From the NCBI GenBank assembly GCA_045648765.1, contig JAZROQ010000063.1, positions 1-40,111 of the forward strand: a DNA stretch of 40,111 bases, read 5' to 3'. The notes under the pieces are model-generated. The model was not told the origin of the DNA. It worked only from the letters and a program-made list of their open reading frames with translations, and ran no database searches. The position numbers were made by a program, and so were the translations under genes. This document shows, piece after piece, positions 30,753-38,687 of the stretch (within the stretch, counting starts at the first letter, position 1; the number at the start of each line of letters is the position of its first letter). The stretch is from RGIG3009 sp045648765 (GTDB taxonomy: Bacteria > Bacillota > Clostridia > Oscillospirales > Acutalibacteraceae).

Positions 30753-32573
30753 ATGGCAAAAATTATTGGTATTGACCTTGGTACCACCAACTCCTGCGTA
30801 GCAGTAATCGAAGGCGGCGAAGCAGTGGTTGTTCCTAACGCGGAAGGGGCGCGTACAACACCTTCTGTGGTAGCATTTAAAAAAGACGGCGAACGTATTG
30901 TCGGTCGCGTGGCGAAACAACAAGCGGTTTCTAACCCCGATCGTACCGTGGCTTCCATCAAACGTGAAATGGGTTCTGCCACCAAAGTTTCAATTGATGC
31001 AAAAGATTTTACCCCGCAAGAAATTTCCGCAATGATCTTATCCAAATTAAAACAAGACGCCGAAGCCTATTTGGGCGACACCGTAACCGAAGCGGTTATC
31101 ACGGTTCCTGCCTATTTTACCGACGCGCAACGTCAAGCAACCAAAGACGCGGGTAAAATTGCCGGTTTGGAAGTAAAACGCATTATCAACGAACCGACAG
31201 CAGCGGCTTTGGCTTATGGCATTGATAAAGAAAAAGACCAAAAAATTATGGTTTATGACTTGGGCGGCGGTACGTTTGACGTTTCGATTATCGAAATGGG
31301 CGACGGCGTTCAAGAAGTTTTGGCAACCGCCGGTAACAACCGTTTGGGTGGCGACGACTTTGACCAAAAAATCGTGGATTGGATGGTCGATGGTTTCCGC
31401 AAAGAAACCGGCGTGGACCTTTCGGCAGATAAAATGGCAGTGCAACGTTTGCGTGAAGCCGCCGAAAAAACCAAAATCGAATTGTCGGGCGGTATGACCA
31501 GCAGCATTAACTTGCCGTTTATTACGGCAGATGCCACCGGTCCCAAACATTTGGATATGACACTCACTCGTGCCGAATTCAACCGTTTGACGGCAGATTT
31601 GGTAGATGCTACCATGCAACCTGTCAAACAAGCGTTGGCAGACAGCGGTCTTTCCGCTTCCGAAATTGACAAAGTGTTGTTGGTTGGCGGTTCTACCCGT
31701 ATTCCTGCCGTGCAAGAAGCCGTGCAAAAATATTTGGGCAAAGAACCGTTCAAAGGCATCAACCCTGACGAATGTGTCGCCATGGGCGCCGCATTACAAG
31801 CCGGTGTGTTGGGTGGCGAAGTAAAGGGCTTGTTGCTCTTGGACGTTACTCCGCTTTCTTTGGGTGTAGAAACCATGGGCGGCGTGATGACCCGTGTGAT
31901 CGAACGCAACACCACCATTCCCACCAAAAAGTCTCAAATCTTCTCTACTGCGCAAGATAACCAACCGTCGGTGGAAGTGCACGTGTTACAAGGCGAACGC
32001 GATTTTGCTCGTGACAACAAAACCTTGGGTATGTTCCACTTGGATGGCATTGCTCCGGCTCGTCGCGGTGTGCCGCAAATTGAAGTCACCTTTGATATCG
32101 ATGCTAACGGCATCGTTAACGTAAGCGCCAAAGATTTGGGCACCGGCAAAGAACAACACATCACCATTACTTCCAATACCAACATGTCCAAAGAAGACGT
32201 GGAAAAAGCGGTGAAAGAAGCCGAACAATACGCCGAAGAAGACAAGAAAAAACGTGAATCGGTGGAATTGCGCAACGGTGCTGACCAAGCGGTGTACCAA
32301 TGTGAAAAAACCATGGAAGAACTGGGCGACAAGTTGGAAGAAGCCGACAAAACCGAATTGCAAAGCAAAGTTGACGCATTAAAAGAAACATTAAAAGGCG
32401 AAGACGACGAAGCAATTAAAGCCGCACAAGAAGAATTGATGAAAAAATTCTACGAAGTGTCGGAAAAGATTTATAAAGCGGCGGCTCCCGAACAAGGCGC
32501 AGCCCCTGCCGGCGAAGACGGCACCGTTCCGCCGGATGCCGGTGAAGGATATTACAACGGCGAAGTACACTAA
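30753..32573 (+). CDS. dnaK: Molecular chaperone DnaK (Hsp70)
   Basis: A 606-residue Hsp70. Nucleotide-binding domain: IGIDLGTTNSCVAV, VPAYFTDAQRQATKDAG, YDLGGGTFDVSI and VLLVGGSTRIPAVQ. The linker GLLLLDVTPLSLGVET leads into the beta-sandwich substrate domain (ERNTTIPTKKSQIFST, GERDFARDNKTLG), a helical lid and a short Gly/Glu-rich tail without EEVD. Codons ending in C are favoured compared with neighbours, in line with high expression. AGGAGG precedes the ATG. Confidence 0.98.
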   Translation: MAKIIGIDLGTTNSCVAVIEGGEAVVVPNAEGARTTPSVVAFKKDGERIVGRVAKQQAVSNPDRTVASIKREMGSATKVSIDAKDFTPQEISAMILSKLKQDAEAYLGDTVTEAVITVPAYFTDAQRQATKDAGKIAGLEVKRIINEPTAAALAYGIDKEKDQKIMVYDLGGGTFDVSIIEMGDGVQEVLATAGNNRLGGDDFDQKIVDWMVDGFRKETGVDLSADKMAVQRLREAAEKTKIELSGGMTSSINLPFITADATGPKHLDMTLTRAEFNRLTADLVDATMQPVKQALADSGLSASEIDKVLLVGGSTRIPAVQEAVQKYLGKEPFKGINPDECVAMGAALQAGVLGGEVKGLLLLDVTPLSLGVETMGGVMTRVIERNTTIPTKKSQIFSTAQDNQPSVEVHVLQGERDFARDNKTLGMFHLDGIAPARRGVPQIEVTFDIDANGIVNVSAKDLGTGKEQHITITSNTNMSKEDVEKAVKEAEQYAEEDKKKRESVELRNGADQAVYQCEKTMEELGDKLEEADKTELQSKVDALKETLKGEDDEAIKAAQEELMKKFYEVSEKIYKAAAPEQGAAPAGEDGTVPPDAGEGYYNGEVH

Positions 32574-32580
32574 TTCATGA

Positions 32581-32612
32581 AAAAGTCGGTCGGGGTTTCC
32601 CGACTGACTTTT
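32581..32612 (+). terminator. Hairpin between dnaK and dnaJ (attenuator)
   Basis: Stem AAAAGTCGGTCGGG, loop GTTT, stem CCCGACTGACTTTT with one G-T pair. There is no T-tract beyond the stem. It probably lowers dnaJ expression relative to dnaK or marks a processing site. Confidence 0.55.
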
Positions 32613-32640
32613 CCCGTGTAATAGCGGGGGAGAGGTTTAT

Positions 32641-33780
32641 ATGGCAGCGGATAAACGTGATTATTATGAAGTGCTTGGTGTGCAAAAAGGTGCCGCCGAG
32701 GATGAAATAAAAAAAGCTTATCGGCAGATGGCAAAAAAATATCATCCCGACTTGCATCCGGGTGATAAAGATGCCGAAGCAAAGTTTAAAGAAGTGAACG
32801 AAGCATACGAAGTGTTGTCCGACTCGCAAAAGCGGGCGCGATATGACCAATTTGGTCATGCCGGTACCGATCCGAATTTTGGTGGCGGTGGCGGCTATGG
32901 CGGTTGGGGCGCACAGGACTTTGATTTTGGCGACATTTTCTCGTCCTTTTTTGGTGGCGGTGGCGGACGACGTGCCAACCCCAATGCACCAAGACAAGGA
33001 AGTGATGTTGCTGCTAATGTGGTTATTTCCTTTGAAGAAGCAGCAAAAGGGTGCAAAAAACAAGTGTCTGTTCGCGTGGTAGAAACGTGCCACACGTGCG
33101 GTGGCACCGGTGCAGCAAAAGGCACTTCTGCCTCGACTTGTCCTGTTTGTCACGGAACAGGTCAAGAAGCGCATCAACAACGCACGCCGTTTGGTGTTAT
33201 TCAAACGCAAAGCGTATGTTCGCGTTGCCGCGGCAAAGGAAAAATCATTGAAAAACCGTGTAGTGATTGTAACGGTGTTGGGCAAGTTCGTGTGGCTTCC
33301 ACGGTAGGGGTGAATATTCCTGCCGGCATCAACGACGGACAAATACTCACCATCCGCGGGAAGGGAAACGCGGGTGTAAACGGCGGACCTGCGGGCGACT
33401 TGGAACTGCAAATTGCAGTACGTCCGCACCCCATTTTTGAACGTGATGGCTATGATTTGTTGTGTGAACTTCCACTTACCTTTTCGCAATTGGCGTTGGG
33501 GGCGGAAATTCAAGTACCTACATTAGATGGCAAAGTTCCTTATACGATTAAAGAAGGCACCCAACCGAACGACATTATTCGGTTGAAAGGAAAAGGCGTT
33601 CCCTACTTAAACGGTCGCGGAAACGGCGATTTGATCGCCCGAATCACCGTGGAAGTCCCCAAAAACCTATCTTCCAAACAAAAAGAATTGCTGGAATCGT
33701 TTGAAGAATCGTTGGGTGACAAAAACTATCAAAAACGGAAAAGCTTTTTTGACAAGGTAAAAGATGCATTTAACGGATAA
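32641..33780 (+). CDS. dnaJ: Co-chaperone DnaJ (Hsp40)
   Basis: A 379-residue type I DnaJ. J domain at 1-75 with HPD (KKYHPDLHPG), then a Gly/Phe-rich stretch (GGGGGYGGWGAQDFDFGDIFSSFFGGGGG). The zinc domain has four CXXCXGXG repeats (CHTCGGTG, CPVCHGTG, CSRCRGKG, CSDCNGVG). The C-terminal substrate domains begin VNIPAGINDGQILTIRGKG. Last gene of the heat-shock operon. GGGGGAGAGG is the ribosome site. Confidence 0.97.
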   Translation: MAADKRDYYEVLGVQKGAAEDEIKKAYRQMAKKYHPDLHPGDKDAEAKFKEVNEAYEVLSDSQKRARYDQFGHAGTDPNFGGGGGYGGWGAQDFDFGDIFSSFFGGGGGRRANPNAPRQGSDVAANVVISFEEAAKGCKKQVSVRVVETCHTCGGTGAAKGTSASTCPVCHGTGQEAHQQRTPFGVIQTQSVCSRCRGKGKIIEKPCSDCNGVGQVRVASTVGVNIPAGINDGQILTIRGKGNAGVNGGPAGDLELQIAVRPHPIFERDGYDLLCELPLTFSQLALGAEIQVPTLDGKVPYTIKEGTQPNDIIRLKGKGVPYLNGRGNGDLIARITVEVPKNLSSKQKELLESFEESLGDKNYQKRKSFFDKVKDAFNG

Positions 33781-33784
33781 GCGG

Positions 33785-33813
33785 TTGCGTTTCTAACTTT
33801 CTTTTGTTATACT
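33785..33813 (+). promoter_or_regulatory. Sigma-A promoter of the AI-2E-type transporter
   Basis: TTGCGT, a 17-bp spacer and TATACT. Confidence 0.6.
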
Positions 33814-33838
33814 GTTTTTACAACGGAGGTGTCAGCGA

Positions 33839-34975
33839 GTGAAAACCAACAAAAATCTTGCACAATGGATATCCCTGTTCCTGTTAGGGTTTGCTTTGAT
33901 TGTGGTATATAAAACGTTTGATAATTTGGGACAAATCGGCCAAATTATCAGCAAAGGATTTTCGATACTGACTCCGTTTGTTGTCGGTTTTGCCATTGCT
34001 TTTGTGCTGTATGGTCCGATGAGTTGGATAGAAAAAAACTTAAAACGGATCAAAGGTAAATTTTTTGAAAAAGCGTCTCGTCCGCTTTCGGTTGCGCTTG
34101 TGTATTTGCTGACAATCGGGTTACTCAGCCTTTTGTTTTACATTGCCGTTCCGGCTTTGATTTCGGCGGTGACCGAATTTGTGGGTAACGTTCCTGCATA
34201 TTATGAAAAAGTGATTGGTTTTATCAACGACCGTGCAGGACCGGGCAGTTTCCTTGAAAGTTTAGATTTGCCGCAACGCGCCAAGGAAATTTATGCATTC
34301 TTGCAAGAACAAGTAACGGTAGATAAACTGTTGTCCTATTTGAGCAGTGTGCTAACGTTTACATCGTCATTGGTAGAAGTGATTATGGCAATTATCGTTT
34401 CGGTGTATATGTTGCTTGGTCACGAATCGTTGTTTGCTGCGGTCAAAGCGGTTTTGGGGCTGGTTTTCAAACCGAAAACGCTGAACTTTTTCTCTACCTA
34501 TGCGCACAAGACCGCCAAGATTTTTTACAATTATTTCTACAGCCAAATGTTAGACGCCCTGGTTGTTGGTGTGCTTGCAACCATTGGTTTCTTACTTGCC
34601 AGAATGCCGAATGCGGCAGTTTTGGGAATGATGCTTGGTATTATGAATATGATTCCGTATTTTGGCGCGCTGATCGGTGGCGTTTTATCGGTACTCATAG
34701 CATTATTATCCGGCAATTTCTACGGGGCGTTGTTTGTGGCGGCATACATTTTGGTGATGCAACAAATTGATGCCAACATTATCCAACCGCGTATTGTTGG
34801 TCAAACCGTTGGTATTAAAGCCATCTATGTTTTGTTGGGAATTACCGTCGGCGGCGGATTGTTTGGGTTTTGGGGCGTGTTTTTGGGCGCACCGTTTATT
34901 GCGGTGGTGCAAATGCTGCTTACCGACTATATCGAATATCGCAACACCACAAAATCGCTTAAAAAAGAATCGTAA
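33839..34975 (+). CDS. AI-2E family transporter (PerM-like permease)
   Basis: A 378-residue membrane protein of the AI-2E/TqsA/PerM family. Two N-terminal helices (IVVYKTFDNL..., ILTPFVVGFAIAFVLYGPMSWIEK) come first, then a helix near 85-110 and a long soluble segment (about 115-185). A cluster of helices follows with the family motifs ARMPNAAVLGMMLGIMNMIPYFGALIGGVL, QQIDANIIQPRIVGQTVGIKAI, and a last helix FGFWGVFLGAPFIAVVQMLL. Characterised members export autoinducer-2 or act as ion antiporters, so the substrate is open. The start is a GTG behind CGGAGG. Confidence 0.92.
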   Translation: MKTNKNLAQWISLFLLGFALIVVYKTFDNLGQIGQIISKGFSILTPFVVGFAIAFVLYGPMSWIEKNLKRIKGKFFEKASRPLSVALVYLLTIGLLSLLFYIAVPALISAVTEFVGNVPAYYEKVIGFINDRAGPGSFLESLDLPQRAKEIYAFLQEQVTVDKLLSYLSSVLTFTSSLVEVIMAIIVSVYMLLGHESLFAAVKAVLGLVFKPKTLNFFSTYAHKTAKIFYNYFYSQMLDALVVGVLATIGFLLARMPNAAVLGMMLGIMNMIPYFGALIGGVLSVLIALLSGNFYGALFVAAYILVMQQIDANIIQPRIVGQTVGIKAIYVLLGITVGGGLFGFWGVFLGAPFIAVVQMLLTDYIEYRNTTKSLKKES

Positions 34976-34977
34976 AA

Positions 34978-35018
34978 AAAGCGGTGCAAAAGCCCTGGCT
35001 TTTGCACCGCTTTTTTAT
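34978..35018. terminator. Terminator between convergent genes
   Basis: 14-bp stem GCGGTGCAAAAGCC/GGCTTTTGCACCGC flanked by A- and T-tracts, so it can act in both directions. The GCGGTGC/GCACCGC arms are the same as in the gap terminator. Confidence 0.9.
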
Positions 35019-36082
35019 GTTAAAGAAACAAGCATGCTTTTTGTAATGTGAGCGACTGTGTCCCAGTTAGTGGCGGTGGCATACTCTTTTTCCAACTGAT
35101 CGTGTATAACCTTGGCTTGGGTCATTTGCTCAAATGCCTGTTTTAACAGTTCGTTTGCCGCTTTGGATTGAAAGCGAAGAAGATTTTGGTGTTCTTGCAA
35201 CCCCTCGGCATTGAGAAATCGAGAGGCGTGCAGCCGACGAAAAACAGGATAATCCACTTTGTGGTAACGATTAGATGTCACAAACGCAACACCGATATCG
35301 GGCAAAAGCAAATGGTCCACAAAACGTTCGGGAAACAACGGACAAGGACAAACCACGCAGTGTTGGCCGTCTGTTATGGCGTGATTAAGCACTTGTTTAA
35401 GCACGGCATCTGCCACAGCACCGTGTTCGTCTTCAATGGCAAAAATACGCGGACAAAGCGCTTGAATCGTGCTCGATAAAAGAGTAATGCCGTTTTTTGT
35501 AACGGCGCTGATAAACCGCTTTTCCTGCACCCCTTTTTGCGACAAGGCAGTCCATTCGGTTGCGGCGAGTTTTGCCGCGGCTTTTTTTATTTTATCGGCA
35601 CACAGAACTTCCTTTTCAAGTTGTCGGTTATCGTTAAGAATCGTTTGTGCGGCTTTGAGAAACTTTCGGCATTGCGCATGCAATGCCGAATTTTTTTGTG
35701 TAAGGACCAGCACGTCGTTTGCGCGGTCGATCATTTGCTCGGTTGCTAAAAAAAGGGGAACGATTTCTTCGGTAGCATTCCAAAAAGTTGGTTCTACCAC
35801 GTGTGGCGCAGTGCCGTCTATAAACAACTTTTTTTGGTCGGGCAAGCGCACGGCATCCCACGAATCGGGGTCGGAAGAACAGCAAAACACCTCTGTTTTT
35901 TCGTTGCCGAGTTGTTCATAAACCGAGCGCAGTAACGTGGATTTTCCGGTGCCGGCACCACCTTTTAGGATATAGGTATGCCAACCGTCTGAGGGGGTGT
36001 ATAGTGAAGCCGTACAATCTTTAAAACCTTCGGGGGTGTTACTTCCCAAAAAATAGCGAATCGGCGCGTTAGCAGATATCAT
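35015..36082 (-). CDS. P-loop ATPase of unknown function (PRK06851-like)
   Basis: A 355-residue soluble protein. Walker A is KGGAGTGKSTL (40-50), after the GWHTYIL strand, followed by SSDPDSWDAVRLPD and a probable Walker B-like stretch KKLFIDGTAPH. The middle is a long helical region (130-200), and the C-terminal half has CPRIFAIEDEHGAVADAVLK and a DIGVAFVTSN strand. This matches an uncharacterised Clostridia/Bacillus ATPase family as I recall it. The ATG follows AAAGGAGGG. That site lies in the 3' arm of a strong hairpin after the upstream sugar transferase gene, so expression is probably restrained. Cellular role unknown. Confidence 0.8.
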   Translation of the reverse strand: MISANAPIRYFLGSNTPEGFKDCTASLYTPSDGWHTYILKGGAGTGKSTLLRSVYEQLGNEKTEVFCCSSDPDSWDAVRLPDQKKLFIDGTAPHVVEPTFWNATEEIVPLFLATEQMIDRANDVLVLTQKNSALHAQCRKFLKAAQTILNDNRQLEKEVLCADKIKKAAAKLAATEWTALSQKGVQEKRFISAVTKNGITLLSSTIQALCPRIFAIEDEHGAVADAVLKQVLNHAITDGQHCVVCPCPLFPERFVDHLLLPDIGVAFVTSNRYHKVDYPVFRRLHASRFLNAEGLQEHQNLLRFQSKAANELLKQAFEQMTQAKVIHDQLEKEYATATNWDTVAHITKSMLVSLT

Positions 36083-36085
36083 AAA

Positions 36086-36131
36086 AACCCTCCTTTGCTT
36101 TTTAGTGTATGCCAAAAAGCAAAAGAGGGTT
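36086..36131 (-). terminator. Terminator hairpin that also buries the ATPase ribosome site
   Basis: On the minus strand the arms AACCCTC-T-TTTGCTTTTT and AAAAAGCAAA-G-GAGGGTT form 17 pairs and one mismatch, with a 10-nt loop; five T and the ATG of the next gene follow. The 3' arm contains AAAGGAGGG, the ribosome site of that gene. It can end the sugar-transferase transcript or block translation of the ATPase. Confidence 0.75.
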
Positions 36132-36722
36132 CTATAAATCGGCGCGTCCTTCGCGAATATCTTTTCTTTTTATAACGTATTTGATAGTAGAGAAAAGAAT
36201 ATATATATCCAATGAAAAGGAACACTGACGGGCATATTGCGCATCGTATTGCGCTTTGTCCCAAGCGTTGAGCAAATCACGCCCACGTATTTGCGCCAAG
36301 CCGGTAATGCCGGGGCGCACCGTATCTGCTTTCCATTGATGCCGAAGCCGAATCAAAATTTTTTCGGAGGGAATTACCGGACGAGGGCCAACAAAGCTCA
36401 TATCGCCTTTTAAAACGTTGAACAGTTGCGGTAATTCATCCAAACTGGTTTGGCGCAAAAATTTTCCAAAAGGTGTAATGTAGCGATACGGCAAAAGAAA
36501 ATTTTGCTTGGGAACATTTTGAGGTGTTTTTATACGCATTGTACGAAATTTGCATATAATAAAAGGCTTCCCGTTTTTTCCGCAACGAACTTGCCGAAAA
36601 ATAGCCGGTCCGGAAGAATCGGCGTGGATAATAATGGTAATAATTAAAAAAAGAGGAGAAAACAAGCAAAGCAGCAATAGTGATAACGCAATGTCTAAAC
36701 TGCGTTTTATAACGGTATACAA
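36132..36722 (-). CDS. Undecaprenyl-phosphate sugar-1-phosphate transferase
   Basis: A 196-residue bacterial sugar transferase (WecA-independent, monotopic PGT family) that starts glycan assembly on undecaprenyl phosphate. A single hydrophobic hairpin (about 9-33), then FRQVRCGKNGKPFIICKFRTM, SLDELPQLFNVLKGDMSFVGPRP (catalytic DE region) and RPGITGLAQIRGRD. The start is not certain. I favour a TTG 11 nt after GGGAGG, with a promoter just before it; a GTG 216 nt upstream (36938) has no ribosome site and would add 72 Phe/Leu-rich residues foreign to the family. It is divergent from a second copy. Confidence 0.88.
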   Translation of the reverse strand: MYTVIKRSLDIALSLLLLCLFSPLFLIITIIIHADSSGPAIFRQVRCGKNGKPFIICKFRTMRIKTPQNVPKQNFLLPYRYITPFGKFLRQTSLDELPQLFNVLKGDMSFVGPRPVIPSEKILIRLRHQWKADTVRPGITGLAQIRGRDLLNAWDKAQYDAQYARQCSFSLDIYILFSTIKYVIKRKDIREGRADL

Positions 36723-36744
36723 AACTCTTTTCGCCTCCCAAATT

Positions 36745-36773
36745 AGTATATCCGATTGTATCGACGCCGTCGA
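36745..36773 (-). promoter_or_regulatory. Promoter of the minus-strand sugar transferase, with palindrome
   Basis: On the minus strand TCGACG, a 17-bp spacer and TATACT. The -35 lies within the ATCGAC-GGC-GTCGAT palindrome (36760-36774), a likely operator. Confidence 0.45.
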
Positions 36774-36947
36774 TGGAAGTGCTTGGTGAAACAAGAAAAA
36801 AATACCGAAAGCGTATTTCCAAACGGAGTTTGTGAATAATTTGTCAAAAACCGGCTTAAAATTAGTGCAAAATAAACAAAAACGCGGAAAATATTTTATT
36901 AAAAAGTGGTGGGACATACAGACTTTCTTGTCGTTCACAGTAAAAGC

Positions 36948-36977
36948 CTTGATTTTTGAAAGGTAACAGTGTATAAT
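36948..36977 (+). promoter_or_regulatory. Sigma-A promoter of the plus-strand sugar transferase
   Basis: TTGATT, an 18-bp spacer and a perfect TATAAT. Confidence 0.7.
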
Positions 36978-37034
36978 GCCCTCGTCAAGCGGAAAAGTAA
37001 TTTTTCAAGAAAAAGGATTAAAAGGAGGAATACC

Positions 37035-37712
37035 ATGATGCGCCGCATTGTCAGCATTGAATCTCAATACAATATAAAGCACACCAATCGTTATTCTTCG
37101 TTTAAACGTTTTCTCGATATCTTCTTTTCGCTGTTGTTTATTGTGGCATTGTCGCCCATAATGCTTGTTGTGGCAGTCTTAGCTGCTGTCGACACCAAAG
37201 GTTCTCCCATTTTTGTGCAACAGCGTATGGGTCAGTTTGACACGCCCTTCAAAATTTACAAATTCCGTACGATGAGCGTTTTGGCGCCTTCGAATGTTGC
37301 CACACACAAATTGGAAAATCCGGAAAAATACATTTCCCCGATTGGCGAGTTGTTGCGCCGCATGAGTTTGGATGAATTGCCGCAACTGTTCAATGTCTTA
37401 AAAGGCGATATGAGCTTTGTCGGTCCTCGTCCGGTTGTATTGTCGGAACGTGATCTGTTGGGGTTACGTCACCGCAACGGTGCCTCCCGCGTACGTCCGG
37501 GTATTACCGGTTTGGCGCAAGTCAGCGGTCGCGATACGGTAACGGTTCGGGAAAAGGCTAAGCTTGACAGCCAGTATGCAAAAACCTATTCTTTGAAAGG
37601 CGATTTTGCCATTTTGCTTAAAACCGCCATGCAGGTTATCCATTCCGAGGGTATTGTGGAAGGTGCAAACAGCGCGATTTCCGCACCGCAAAAAACAACC
37701 CGCTCGGCATAA
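37035..37712 (+). CDS. Undecaprenyl-phosphate sugar-1-phosphate transferase (second copy)
   Basis: A 225-residue paralogue of the divergent transferase. A soluble N-terminus of about 25 residues leads to SSFKRFLDIFFSLLFIVALSPIML (membrane hairpin), FVQQRMGQFDTPFKIYKFRTM, SLDELPQLFNVLKGDMSFVGPRPV and RPGITGLAQVSGRDTVTVREKAKLD, with a short C-terminal tail. The catalytic block is nearly identical to its neighbour over SLDELPQLFNVLKGDMSF. AAAGGAGG precedes the ATG. No glycosyltransferase or flippase genes surround the pair, so they probably begin glycans that are finished by genes elsewhere, or they decorate a membrane lipid. Confidence 0.93.
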   Translation: MMRRIVSIESQYNIKHTNRYSSFKRFLDIFFSLLFIVALSPIMLVVAVLAAVDTKGSPIFVQQRMGQFDTPFKIYKFRTMSVLAPSNVATHKLENPEKYISPIGELLRRMSLDELPQLFNVLKGDMSFVGPRPVVLSERDLLGLRHRNGASRVRPGITGLAQVSGRDTVTVREKAKLDSQYAKTYSLKGDFAILLKTAMQVIHSEGIVEGANSAISAPQKTTRSA

Positions 37713-37726
37713 AAGATTTGTACAAA

Positions 37727-37753
37727 ACGAGGTTCGCCAATGGCGGACCTCGT
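37727..37753 (+). terminator. Hairpin after the sugar transferase (weak)
   Basis: 12-bp stem ACGAGGTTCGCC/GGCGGACCTCGT with one T-G pair and an AAT loop, but followed by CTTACGTC rather than a T-tract. Read-through into the next gene is likely. Confidence 0.45.
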
Positions 37754-37780
37754 CTTACGTCACTTTAAGGAGGAAATATA

Positions 37781-38605
37781 ATGAGCGAATGTACACACGA
37801 TTGCAGTTCTTGCTCGCAAAAATGCAGCGACCGTAAAGAAGATTTACACGCAAAGTTAAACGAATTCAGCAACATCAAAAAAGTGGTTGCTGTTGGTAGC
37901 GGCAAAGGCGGTGTGGGCAAATCCTCCGTTACGTGTTTGCTCGCAGTCATGATGGCGCGTCGCGGCTATAAAGTCGGTGTATTAGATGCCGATATTACCG
38001 GTCCTTCGATTCCGCGTGCCTTTGGTTTGACCCAAAAAGCCCAAGGTTCCGAGGTTGGCATTTTGCCGGCAGAAACACATTTAGGAATTAAAGTTATGTC
38101 CATTAACTTGTTGTTGCAAGACGAAACCCAACCCGTTGTATGGCGCGGACCGGTGCTTGCCGGCGCCGTTACACAATTTTGGACCGACGTAGTGTGGGGC
38201 GATTTGGACGTTTTGTTTATTGATATGCCCCCCGGAACGGGCGACGTCCCGCTGACGGTGTATCAATCGTTACCGGTAGATGCCACGGTTGTGGTTTCCA
38301 CTCCGCAATCGCTTGTGCAAATGGTGGTAGGCAAAGCCAAAACTATGGCAGATATGCTCAACATCCCCGTGCTTGGTTTGGTAGAAAATATGAGCTATTT
38401 GGTTTGCCCGGATTGTGGCAAACACATTACCTTGTTTGGCGAAGAAAACGGCTTGGATGAAGCTGCCAAAGCCATGAATATTCCACTTTTGGCAAAACTG
38501 CCGATTAATGCTACGGTGTCGCAATTGTGTGACGCTGGTGAAATCGAAAGAATTGACTGCGAAGAAATTGCCACCGCCGTGGATGCGGTTGAAGCGTTAC
38601 TGTAA
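37781..38605 (+). CDS. Mrp/NBP35-family Fe-S carrier ATPase
   Basis: A 274-residue P-loop ATPase for iron-sulfur cluster delivery. The N-terminus holds a cysteine cluster (CTHDCSSCSQKC at 4-15) as in NBP35-type proteins. The deviant Walker A is SGKGGVGKSS (40-49), followed by DADITGPSIPR, IDMPPGTGD and the paired cysteines CPDC (209-212) in ENMSYLVCPDCGKH. The cysteine pair bridges a 4Fe-4S cluster between two subunits. AAGGAGG precedes the ATG. It may share a transcript with the sugar transferase before it, as only a weak hairpin intervenes. Confidence 0.94.
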   Translation: MSECTHDCSSCSQKCSDRKEDLHAKLNEFSNIKKVVAVGSGKGGVGKSSVTCLLAVMMARRGYKVGVLDADITGPSIPRAFGLTQKAQGSEVGILPAETHLGIKVMSINLLLQDETQPVVWRGPVLAGAVTQFWTDVVWGDLDVLFIDMPPGTGDVPLTVYQSLPVDATVVVSTPQSLVQMVVGKAKTMADMLNIPVLGLVENMSYLVCPDCGKHITLFGEENGLDEAAKAMNIPLLAKLPINATVSQLCDAGEIERIDCEEIATAVDAVEALL

Positions 38606-38612
38606 AAGACAG

Positions 38613-38643
38613 AACTCCGACGTTCGTCGGAGTTTTTTGTTGT
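38613..38643 (+). terminator. Rho-independent terminator of the Mrp gene
   Basis: Stem AACTCCGAC, loop GTTC, stem GTCGGAGTT, then TTTTG. Confidence 0.88.
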
Positions 38644-38668
38644 AAAAACAGGTTTTTAAAGGTATACT
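38640..38668 (+). promoter_or_regulatory. Sigma-A promoter of the MATE gene
   Basis: TTGTAA, a 17-bp spacer and TATACT, giving a short leader of about 12 nt. Confidence 0.6.
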
Positions 38669-38687
38669 GTTATGTGGGTGAAGAAAT

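Larger units (their letters stand above)
36723..37034. other. Intergenic region between divergent sugar transferases
   Basis: No gene is supported here. It contains two divergent promoters (listed separately), a perfect 6-3-6 palindrome ATCGAC-GCC-GTCGAT at 36760 overlapping the minus-strand -35, and the open but unsupported upstream extension of the minus-strand transferase frame. Confidence 0.6.

Noticed and set aside
36723..36938. 72-residue N-terminal extension of the minus-strand sugar transferase
   Set aside because: The GTG start has no ribosome site, the extension is unlike the family, and a promoter plus GGGAGG precede the inner TTG start.
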